This document shows positions 1-6,372 of a stretch of DNA of 7,211 nucleotides, one piece after another. The DNA comes from Planctomycetota bacterium (lineage in GTDB: Bacteria; Planctomycetota; Phycisphaerae; WQYP01). Every line of letters begins with the position of its first letter. Position 1 is the stretch's first letter. The stretch lies in the NCBI GenBank assembly GCA_021826605.1, contig JAKAZF010000131.1, positions 1 through 7,211 on the forward strand. The letters are read 5' to 3'. The notes beneath the pieces were generated by a model. It was not told the DNA's origin, ran no database searches, and was given only the letters and a program-made list of their open reading frames with translations. The translations under genes and the position numbers were made by a program.

Positions 1-199
1 GGGGTGGTCCCGGAATGCACTGCTGATTCATGCGCTGGGTAGCGCGGCAGCGACGAATCCAGGTAAAATCCAGCACGTTGAATTACTGGGCACCGCGCAA
101 AAGCTGAACTGGAGCCAATCGGCCGTCGGCCTGCGTGTTGAATTGCCCGGTATTCGTCCCACGGTTGATTACGCCATAGCATTAAAGGTGATTTTATGA
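1..199 (+). CDS. Alpha-L-fucosidase (GH29-like), C-terminal end only
   Basis: This is the 3' end of a gene that enters from the left edge. Reading from base 2 gives 65 residues and then a TGA stop at 197-199. The readable tail contains GKIQHVELLG, then KLNWSQSAVGLRVELP, then VDYAIALKV. This matches the beta-sandwich C-terminal domain that closes many bacterial GH29 alpha-L-fucosidases, where a 'K-I-x-x-V-E-L-L-G ... L-x-W ... G-L-x-V-x-L-P ... Y-A-x-A-x-K' pattern recurs. Family members hydrolyse terminal alpha-L-fucose from glycans and are often exported. The catalytic barrel, with its nucleophile Asp, lies outside the window, so activity cannot be judged. The stop overlaps the next start in ATGA, which implies co-transcription and translational coupling with the rhamnosidase gene. 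A related C-terminal beta domain on another glycosidase is the main alternative. Confidence 0.78.
   Translation, partial: GWSRNALLIHALGSAAATNPGKIQHVELLGTAQKLNWSQSAVGLRVELPGIRPTVDYAIALKVIL
184..198 (+). promoter_or_regulatory. Ribosome binding site and ATGA coupling junction for the rhamnosidase gene
   Basis: AAAGGTGA lies about five bases before ATG 196, and this ATG overlaps the upstream TGA as ATGA. Such junctions usually support termination-reinitiation, so this site favours the 196 start over ATG 229 or ATG 325. ATG 325 has no comparable purine-rich element. Confidence 0.6.
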
Positions 200-2370
200 G
201 TGACTCGACACGCCGGCGAACCTGCAACATGGCGCCTTCGAAAGCGCCCTTTTACGGCACATGGGGGGACGACCGTTGTGTGGGGTGCGTGACTGGAATA
301 TATAGAAATGTCTCCACGGTTGGCATGTTGATTCTGATTCTGATATGTGTCGCGAGTTTATCCTGGCCTGGGCGAACCTGCGCAAAGGTGCCGCCGCTGG
401 CAACCGGGGCGAACATACCCACACTTGATCCCTCCGCGGGATTGATACAAATGAAGCATTCGCCTCGGATTAATGCCCTGAAGGTTGTTGAGTCGTTGCA
501 ACCACCGCCGGCTGAGAAGTACCTGCGACACTTATATTTTCAGCCGCTGCACGTTACCGTCCTGCACGGTAGAACCGCGTTTGCCGGCTTGGCGGACGTT
601 GCCGGTTCCATGCGGGCAAACCGCAGCCTCCGCCCCGGATACCGTGGAAATTCTCCGCTGGTTCCGGCCCACAGGATTTCACTCCTGGCCGTCGGGGCGC
701 ATTCCGCGCCACTGCCCGAATTGCTGCTGGATTTCGGCCAGGAGGTTGCCGGAAGAATCCAGGTTCGCGGGTCCGGGGGAACCATATTGATCGGCACTGG
801 CGAATCCCGTGGTGAAGCATTGCATAAGCCATGGGGAGGTGTTCACGCATTGGACCTTACCGGCGGAAATACTCTGTCCACGCCTTACAGTGGGTTTCGC
901 TACGCCACAGTTGTCTTTCAAGGGCACGGCCGCATTAAACTCAACCGCCTCCGATTGGATTTTAAATACTATCCTGTGCATTACCGCGGCGCATTTCGTT
1001 GTGCTGATCCGCTGTTAACCCGCATCTGGTACACGGGGGCGTACACGGCGCATCTCTGTATGCAGGAAGAAATCTGGGATGCGCCAAAGCGGGATCGTTC
1101 TTTATGGATGGGCGACACGCAAATTTCAGGCGAGGTGATTAACAACGCGTTTCTTGATCGCTTCCTGATGGAACTGACCATGAGCTATTTGCGCAACCGG
1201 GCACAGGGCGATCTTATGCCGCGTGGTTTACCGATGGGCGGTGAGTGGCATGGAGCGAGGTTTTTCAACCGGCCCGCAGATGTGCTGCCAGTGCGCGATG
1301 TCAACGCGATTCCGGGCTATTCGTGTGCCTGGATATGTACCCTGGCTGACTTTTATAAACATACCGGCGCTATGGGCTATCTTCGGTCCCAGCACCAATT
1401 GCTGCTGTCCATGCTTCGTTATATGCGCAGCGGATTTAATCGCAAAAATCTGTTTATCAACAGTCATAACGAGTGGAACTTTGTCGATTGGGTCCCGCTT
1501 TTGAACGGCGGAAAGTTCCGCGACGCCGCCACAGACACCCGGCAGGCTCGGATCAATACGGACCTCTACACCTGCTGGGCCGTTAAGCGAGCCGTCTTCC
1601 TCCTCAAGGCACTGGGAGATCACGCGAATGCCGAAAAATACATGCAATGGCACACAGAACTTGTTAAGGCCGCCCGGAGGTATCTGGTTAATCCGCACAC
1701 CGAAACCTATACCAGTCTCCCGCAACCCAACGCAATGGCGATACTTTCCAAAGTAGCCGATGCCCGGCAGCGGGCTGCAATCAACGCCCATATTTTTGGC
1801 CCCCATAACCATTTCTGGAGGAAAATTGGAACCCCATATTGCATGAATTTTGCGTTGTTTGCTCTGAGCGATCTGGGACAAACCAATCGTGCTTTGGCGT
1901 TTGTCCGCAGATATTGGGGTGGGATGCTAAAAGACGGCGCGACCACATTCTGGGAGGCGTATCGAATGTCCGCCGCGCGGCGAAATGCGTCAAGGCAACT
2001 GGGATATCGCACAAGTTTATGCCACGGGTGGTCCGCCGGTGCCACAAATTGGCTAACCCAGTACATATTGGGCGTCAATCCGGTGGCAGGCGGCTTTCAG
2101 CGTGTCAATATCACCCCCCACATGGGAGACCTGAAATGGATTGCGGGAAAGGTGCCCACGCCCAATGGCCCCATCCGCATTCGATTACAGCGAATCGGAA
2201 ATCGCCGATCCCTGGGTATTACGCTCCCGGAGAATGTGCGGGCCACCATCGCTCTGCATGGCACCAGGATGCTGATAAAGGGTGCGGCGGCCGTAGCTGA
2301 TCATGTTGCGAATGGGCGGATTTTTGTGCAACTCGACAAGCCCGGCCACTATACGATCATCGCCAGATAG
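196..2370 (+). CDS. Secreted alpha-L-rhamnosidase, GH78-like
   Basis: This encodes a 724-residue protein of the bacterial alpha-L-rhamnosidase type, expected to release terminal alpha-L-rhamnose from polysaccharides outside the cytoplasm. Visible parts are a hydrophobic export segment at about 44-57 (MLILILICVASL) with possible cleavage near Ala63; a beta-rich region at about 110-260; an (alpha/alpha)6-type catalytic region from about 265, with DAPKRDRSLWMGD at 295-307, FVDWVP at 429-434 and ATTFWE at 582-587 (Glu587 is the likely catalytic base); then SLCHGWSAG at 607-615 and a C-terminal beta domain to the end. Many characterised GH78 enzymes have an acidic residue in the DxPxRDE motif; here it is RDR, a variant also common in proteins annotated to this family. 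At 724 residues it is shorter than multi-domain GH78 enzymes of 900 or more. The 196 start has a Shine-Dalgarno-like AAAGGTGA and overlaps the fucosidase stop, but it places 43 polar residues before the export segment; ATG 325 (Met44) is an alternative. Confidence 0.88.
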   Translation: MSDSTRRRTCNMAPSKAPFYGTWGDDRCVGCVTGIYRNVSTVGMLILILICVASLSWPGRTCAKVPPLATGANIPTLDPSAGLIQMKHSPRINALKVVESLQPPPAEKYLRHLYFQPLHVTVLHGRTAFAGLADVAGSMRANRSLRPGYRGNSPLVPAHRISLLAVGAHSAPLPELLLDFGQEVAGRIQVRGSGGTILIGTGESRGEALHKPWGGVHALDLTGGNTLSTPYSGFRYATVVFQGHGRIKLNRLRLDFKYYPVHYRGAFRCADPLLTRIWYTGAYTAHLCMQEEIWDAPKRDRSLWMGDTQISGEVINNAFLDRFLMELTMSYLRNRAQGDLMPRGLPMGGEWHGARFFNRPADVLPVRDVNAIPGYSCAWICTLADFYKHTGAMGYLRSQHQLLLSMLRYMRSGFNRKNLFINSHNEWNFVDWVPLLNGGKFRDAATDTRQARINTDLYTCWAVKRAVFLLKALGDHANAEKYMQWHTELVKAARRYLVNPHTETYTSLPQPNAMAILSKVADARQRAAINAHIFGPHNHFWRKIGTPYCMNFALFALSDLGQTNRALAFVRRYWGGMLKDGATTFWEAYRMSAARRNASRQLGYRTSLCHGWSAGATNWLTQYILGVNPVAGGFQRVNITPHMGDLKWIAGKVPTPNGPIRIRLQRIGNRRSLGITLPENVRATIALHGTRMLIKGAAAVADHVANGRIFVQLDKPGHYTIIAR

Positions 2371-2376
2371 AGCACA

Positions 2377-2458
2377 GCTTCCTTCGGCACGACCAGCCCC
2401 AGTCGCCGGGAAGCGGATCATGTTGTCATGCGGGAAGTTGCCAGGCGACTGAGGAAGC
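2377..2458. repeat. Two-part imperfect palindrome (intergenic structured element)
   Basis: The region between the convergent rhamnosidase and ppx genes contains two nested inverted repeats. The outer arms GCTTCCT (2377-2383) and AGGAAGC (2452-2458) are exact complements over 7 bp. The inner arms CAGTCGCC (2400-2407) and GGCGACTG (2444-2451) are exact complements over 8 bp. On the right side the two arms are directly contiguous; on the left they are separated by 16 bases. The enclosed stretch holds two GGGAAG copies and CATG-TTGT-CATG. GCTTCC can also pair with GGAAGC at 2409-2414, so alternative folds exist. This is seen in the sequence. Whether it is a REP/MITE-like repeat, a small RNA or part of the transcript 3' end is not known. 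I do not recognise the family. Confidence 0.5.
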
Positions 2459-2508
2459 CAAATCAACGCCTTTTCGGGATTGCAGGATGGCTGGTGCCGT
2501 GGCGATGC

Positions 2509-2539
2509 GCCTGATGGAAAAAGCTCTCAGGCCTTTTTC
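2509..2539. terminator. Probable bidirectional rho-independent terminator between convergent genes
   Basis: GCCTGA (2509-2514) pairs with TCAGGC (2527-2532), and CTTTTTC follows directly, giving a short GC-containing hairpin plus T-run for the plus-strand rhamnosidase transcript. A competing 7-bp hairpin, GAAAAAG (2517-2523) with CTTTTTC (2533-2539), is symmetric and could act on the minus strand, about 40 bases beyond the ppx stop. The location between two convergent gene ends fits a shared terminator. The stems are short, so strength is uncertain. Confidence 0.5.
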
Positions 2540-2578
2540 GCCGGCATGGGTAAGTGTTTTCAAATCAGCGGCGAAAGG

Positions 2579-4264
2579 TCAGGATCGCAATTTCTTCTGC
2601 CGGGCGGAAAATTCTACCGGGACTTTGAATACTTTTTCAAACAGATCGGCCTTGTGCCGTGCGGCCCAGAGTTCCAGTTCGTAATCCGTCTGTGTTGTTA
2701 ACGAAAATATCGCTCTGCGATTGCGCAGGGACATCCGAACACCTTCAACATTTCGGTAATGACCGCGGTCAAGCCCGTCGGCCAAACGTAATATCGCTGC
2801 CAGTTTGTCCACTACCTTTTGTTCCGCCAGGGTAAGCGACATGTACGCCTCATGGCTCTTCTTGGGCATACTGCGTCGATGATAACGCGCCACATTTCCG
2901 ATAATTTCCAGTTCCACCGGAGAAAAGCCTTCAAGATCTCCATTTTTAATCAGGTAATAGCTGTGTTTATGATGGCCACTGTGGCCGATATGCCAGCCAA
3001 TATCATGCAGCATCGCGGCATATCCCAGCCACTCCCGCGCTCGGTTGTCCAGATGATGCAGTCGCCGGGTTTGATCAAAAATGCTCAAAGCCAGTTGGGC
3101 CACCTGCTGGTGGTGGGGCTCATCATAGTTACAACGGCGGCCCAGTTCGATAACGCTGCGGCGGCGCGGCTCGGTAATTTCCACGGACAATCGCACCTTG
3201 GGCCAGTGGGTTTGCATGTAATCAATAATCATGCCTTCACGCATGGCCCGATCTGATATTTCAATAATCGGGATATTTAATTGTTCAAACAGGTAATTCA
3301 CCAGCTCCGCCCCGGCGATGATTTGTGCGGCTCTGCCCGGATCAAGCCCCGGCATTTTCAGACGTTCTTTCTGTGTGGAACGCATGAGCCGGCGGTAGAT
3401 AATTTCAAAATCTTCATGCCGCATTTCACTTACGACACGATGCCGCGCAATATGCTGTTCATGCTGCCCGACGCACATGGCGGCCAGATTTTCCAAGGTT
3501 CCGGATGTGCCGATAAATTTAGTCACATGCAGCGAGCGAATGCGGGAAATCAGCCCCTTGAGTGTGGCGTGAATGTGTCTCCGCAATTCCCGAAGTTCCC
3601 CCTTGCTTGGCGGGTCATGCCGGATAAATTGCTGCGTCAGGCGACTGGCTCCAAGCTTGCGACTTTCCAGCATCAACGCCTTTTCCGGCGTTCCGACGAT
3701 TAATTCCGCCGAACCTCCGCCAATATCAATGATCAGCGCCGGTCCCTCCTCCATGCCGACGGCCTGCCTAACCGCCAGATAAATCAGCCGCGCTTCCTCC
3801 TGGCTGCTGATCACCCGTATGTCCAGTCCAAGCTGGGTTTTTGCCATCAGAACAAAATCGCCGCCGTTGATACTTTCGCGCACGGCACTGGTTGCAAATG
3901 CCAGTACACGATCACATTCCAAACTCTGCGCAACGCGCATGTACCGGCTTAAAACGCCCATCGTATGCGTCATGGCGGGACGCGGAAGGATGTGGCGTAC
4001 CAGCGATTCACTTCCTAATTGTGTTAATTCTTTCTCGGAGCTTAATACTTTAAAGCCCATTGTCGCAGTAACTTCTACAATCACCATGTGCAGACTGTTG
4101 GTGCCAATGTCAATGGCCGCAATTCTTAGACCATGTGGGGTGTTGTGCCTCGCGGTTTTTCCTTTGCCGGTCCGCCGATTCGCCGTTCGGTTTACGAGAG
4201 CTGCGGCGTGTGACGGTCCGGTCCTGGTGGATATCCTTTTTGTGGTTATGTGTGGCCTCTTCAT
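2579..4264 (-). CDS. ppx: Ppx/GppA-family phosphatase with C-terminal HD domain (exopolyphosphatase-like)
   Basis: A 561-residue cytoplasmic protein. Known family members release orthophosphate from polyphosphate ends and/or convert pppGpp to ppGpp. The ASKHA-fold Ppx/GppA region runs from about 47 to 350: phosphate-binding loop IDIGTNS at 51-57, ATSAVRES at 124-131, QEEARLIY at 155-162 with the conserved acidic pair, second glycine loop IDIGGGSAE at 179-187, and GTSGTLENL at 252-260. The C-terminal half (about 375-510) is HD-like: His385, HDIG at 420-423, HHKHSYYLI at 431-439, and RLADGLDR at 493-500 supplying the distal Asp. This Ppx-plus-HD layout matches long exopolyphosphatases such as the E. 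coli type. A 46-residue basic, low-hydrophobicity extension precedes the domain. No other in-frame ATG lies between Met1 and the IDIGTNS motif, so 4264 is the best start, although no Shine-Dalgarno is visible. Polyphosphate versus pppGpp preference cannot be settled from sequence. Confidence 0.92.
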   Translation of the reverse strand: MKRPHITTKRISTRTGPSHAAALVNRTANRRTGKGKTARHNTPHGLRIAAIDIGTNSLHMVIVEVTATMGFKVLSSEKELTQLGSESLVRHILPRPAMTHTMGVLSRYMRVAQSLECDRVLAFATSAVRESINGGDFVLMAKTQLGLDIRVISSQEEARLIYLAVRQAVGMEEGPALIIDIGGGSAELIVGTPEKALMLESRKLGASRLTQQFIRHDPPSKGELRELRRHIHATLKGLISRIRSLHVTKFIGTSGTLENLAAMCVGQHEQHIARHRVVSEMRHEDFEIIYRRLMRSTQKERLKMPGLDPGRAAQIIAGAELVNYLFEQLNIPIIEISDRAMREGMIIDYMQTHWPKVRLSVEITEPRRRSVIELGRRCNYDEPHHQQVAQLALSIFDQTRRLHHLDNRAREWLGYAAMLHDIGWHIGHSGHHKHSYYLIKNGDLEGFSPVELEIIGNVARYHRRSMPKKSHEAYMSLTLAEQKVVDKLAAILRLADGLDRGHYRNVEGVRMSLRNRRAIFSLTTQTDYELELWAARHKADLFEKVFKVPVEFSARQKKLRS

Positions 4265-4272
4265 ATCGTAAG

Positions 4273-4301
4273 ATTATGCTGGTCCAGGTGCCGTATGTCC
4301 A
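4273..4301 (-). promoter_or_regulatory. Sigma70-type promoter candidate for ppx
   Basis: On the minus strand, TGGACA (plus-strand 4296-4301) and CATAAT (4273-4278) are separated by exactly 17 bases. Each differs from the TTGACA/TATAAT consensus at one position. The -10 box ends only 8 bases before the ATG at 4264, so transcription would begin at or just before the start codon. That would give a leaderless or near-leaderless mRNA, consistent with the missing Shine-Dalgarno. Confidence 0.5.
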
Positions 4302-4346
4302 TGCACTTTACCCGCGATACCGCATTTTTTACCCATTGTATGCCTG

Positions 4347-4374
4347 CCGAAGCTCTATTGGGTCTCCGCTTCGG
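4347..4374. other. 7-bp hairpin in the divergent intergenic region
   Basis: CCGAAGC (4347-4353) and GCTTCGG (4368-4374) are perfect complements around a 14-base loop. The element ends 45 bases before the RDD gene start and so probably lies in its promoter or 5' leader. A second, shorter pairing (CTTCG 4369-4373 with CGAAG 4388-4392) would compete with it. There is no T-run, so it does not look like a terminator. Role unknown: an operator, a leader structure or chance. Confidence 0.3.
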
Positions 4375-4419
4375 GCTTGATGAGTCGCGAAGATTGTCTG
4401 TCCACCCTAAAATGCCGTT

Positions 4420-6372
4420 ATGAAAAAATGGCTCAACAGTATTAATTTGCTGGCATGCACGGTTCTTGGGGTAATAATTGTCCTTTGCGGGGGCCTGGCG
4501 CAGGGGCTTGCTTCGGCTAACACCGCCGTTGCGCCTGTCCGCCCGCCCGGCGCAGTGCGGCTGATCGCATTACCGCGCTTGGTGGCCGCCGGCAGCAAAG
4601 ATTATCTATGGCTGACCATTCCGTCCAAGCCGGTAAAACCGCTGACCGGACCGCAATTTTTGCTGTTGTCTCATGCCCTTAATGCCCGTAAGGACAACGC
4701 GGCCCTTTGGCGACAGGTCTCAACGGGAAGCTTTACGGGTTATCCTGATTGTGCCGCAGCCGCGGAAAATCCGATCAGCGGTGCGATGAAGCATGGGGTT
4801 TATCTCTTTTTTCAGAACGGGTATGGCGTCTGTTTTGGCCGCAAAGAGTCGATCAGCCTGCCACCGCTTAATGGAACACTCTTTCCCGTGGCGGCCGCGA
4901 ATGAAAGTGGCAATGTGTATTTACTGGCATACGGTACGGTGGCTGGCACCAACAACGCCGTGGCATCCCCCGTCCAAAAAATCCTCTCGCATGTGCACAG
5001 CTTGGCCGACAGAATGATGGTGATTCCCCAGTCTGCACCCGTTCACACGGCCAACGCCTCCAGAAAGGTGGAAAATAAGCAGGACTTGAAGGCCGGAGAA
5101 CAGCCAGCTCAGTTATCCGCCGGGCGGACGCCGGCGGTGCCTGCGAGTACCGCCCCTGCGCATAACAGAGTCGGCAGAACCATTGCTTCCGCCAAACTTT
5201 CCGCACCGTCGGAAGTTGCTGTTCGGCCGGGGCCTAACCCGTTGCCGGTATGGCATCTCCTGGAACTCCACGACGATCGCTGGTCCGAACTTCCCGCCCC
5301 GGTGCTGCCGGAGCGCCTTTCCAATTCATTGATCGTGGGCCGGGTGGCACTCATGGCGATCAATCATCAATTGATATTATTTCAATTAACAGCCGGACAT
5401 GAACTTGCCGGGCAATTCATGGATATCCAAGCTGCAGCTTCAACGTGGCATCCTCTGCCTCCAGTGATTCTGCCGCATCCGACTCGCGTGATTCTTAGTG
5501 CTGCCTTCAGCCACGAAGGGGTGTTGGCCTGGACATCCGCCGGAGCTGCGGGAAGGACCGACATCAATGGTCTGGTTGTGCAAGTATCGGATCGTGACAA
5601 CATCCAACTTACCCGCTGGCAAAAGCCATTGGTATCAACCATTGTTGGCAGCGCTTTTGGCGATATCGCCATGGGACGTGACGGGGATTGTTTTGCGATT
5701 CTGATCAGTCAGGCGAGCCACAAACTTACACAATATACATTCAGTTTGTCCGGCCAATTGCTGCAAGGCCCGGAAAACATTATTCCCATTGCCAAGTCGA
5801 CAAACGTTCCCGGTGATTATGAACGACTGATTCTGGCGGCTCTGATTGTACTGCTGGCTCTGTCCGTATGGCGCCGAAAGGAACCCTTTGGAACGCTCAA
5901 GGTCAGCCCCAAATTTCATGTGGCCCGGCTGTACCGCAGGTTTGGCGCCGCCGGAATTGATTTGGCCCTGGCCGCTCTGGTGGTCATGCTGGTGTTTCAT
6001 CTGTATACCCGAGAGGATTGGGTAAAAATGGCGAGGGCGTCGCTGGATCTGTTGTTCAATCCGCAGAATTTATTGAAGGCCCCCCAGTTTCTGTGGCTTC
6101 TGGCGATCTATGAAGTACATGTCACTGTTTCTGAACTGATTTTTGCCCGGTCGCTGGGAAAGTGGATTCTGGGGCTGTATGTAGTTGATATGACGGGCCA
6201 AAGGCCCGGGTTTGTTGCATTGCTTACCCGGAATTTATTCCGCATTCCTGAAATGATCGCCATAGTAGTGCTGGTGTTTATGTTTGTATCGACAGATCGT
6301 CAGCGTATTGGAGATATTCTGGCGCGAACCGTCGTTGTGCAGGACATAACGGATCAGGGCAAAATGTTGTGA
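4420..6372 (+). CDS. RDD-family membrane protein with large extracytoplasmic N-terminal region
   Basis: A 650-residue protein. Residues 1-33 form a signal peptide or signal anchor: a Lys-Lys start, hydrophobic core at about 9-28, and ASA near 31-33. Residues of about 40-200 and 272-460 are beta-rich and Trp-containing (RWSELPAPV, TWHPLPPVI) and may be beta-propeller-like. They are joined by a Pro/Ala/Ser-rich linker at about 205-270. A transmembrane helix lies at about 469-484, followed by basic WRRKEP. The RDD domain fills 500-640: RRFGAAGIDLAL at 506-517, a helix at 510-527, another at about 556-575, SLGKWILGLYVVD at 578-590, a helix at 609-623, and DRQRIGDILARTVVV at 626-640. RDD proteins are poorly defined; some are linked to ion transport or to membrane and envelope functions, so no substrate is assigned. 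The start at 4420 is chosen because the signal peptide begins there; the ribosome site is weak. It is transcribed divergently from ppx. Confidence 0.82.
   Translation: MKKWLNSINLLACTVLGVIIVLCGGLAQGLASANTAVAPVRPPGAVRLIALPRLVAAGSKDYLWLTIPSKPVKPLTGPQFLLLSHALNARKDNAALWRQVSTGSFTGYPDCAAAAENPISGAMKHGVYLFFQNGYGVCFGRKESISLPPLNGTLFPVAAANESGNVYLLAYGTVAGTNNAVASPVQKILSHVHSLADRMMVIPQSAPVHTANASRKVENKQDLKAGEQPAQLSAGRTPAVPASTAPAHNRVGRTIASAKLSAPSEVAVRPGPNPLPVWHLLELHDDRWSELPAPVLPERLSNSLIVGRVALMAINHQLILFQLTAGHELAGQFMDIQAAASTWHPLPPVILPHPTRVILSAAFSHEGVLAWTSAGAAGRTDINGLVVQVSDRDNIQLTRWQKPLVSTIVGSAFGDIAMGRDGDCFAILISQASHKLTQYTFSLSGQLLQGPENIIPIAKSTNVPGDYERLILAALIVLLALSVWRRKEPFGTLKVSPKFHVARLYRRFGAAGIDLALAALVVMLVFHLYTREDWVKMARASLDLLFNPQNLLKAPQFLWLLAIYEVHVTVSELIFARSLGKWILGLYVVDMTGQRPGFVALLTRNLFRIPEMIAIVVLVFMFVSTDRQRIGDILARTVVVQDITDQGKML

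Noticed and set aside
1228..1881. Long open frame on the minus strand inside the rhamnosidase gene (217 residues)
   Set aside because: It lies wholly antisense to a gene with clear family motifs, its translation shows no recognisable domain, and no ribosome site supports it.
1839..2300. Plus-strand 153-residue open frame overlapping the rhamnosidase 3' half
   Set aside because: It is a shifted frame of well-supported coding sequence, with a Cys/Arg/His-rich composition typical of shadow frames.
2185..2466. Minus-strand 93-residue frame crossing the intergenic palindrome
   Set aside because: More than half is antisense to the rhamnosidase C-terminus and the rest falls in the inverted repeat; there is no ribosome site or recognisable domain.
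2516..2545. CTCTCAGG motif resembling part of a glycine riboswitch
   Set aside because: The other conserved blocks (GGAGAG stem and the GAAGGGG segment) are absent, and it lies at a gene end, not before a glycine-related gene.
2480..2701. Small plus-strand frames between the rhamnosidase and ppx genes
   Set aside because: They overlap the terminator candidate and the antisense of the ppx 3' end, and their translations show no family features.
4375..4400. CTTGATGAGTCGCGAAG resembling a hammerhead ribozyme core
   Set aside because: The core needs CUGAUGA and GAAA separated by a stable stem II. Here the bases deviate and no adequate stem II or flanking stems are visible.
4868..5206. Minus-strand 112-residue frame inside the RDD gene
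   Set aside because: It is antisense to continuous coding sequence, rich in Arg, Pro and Cys, and has no domain or start signal.
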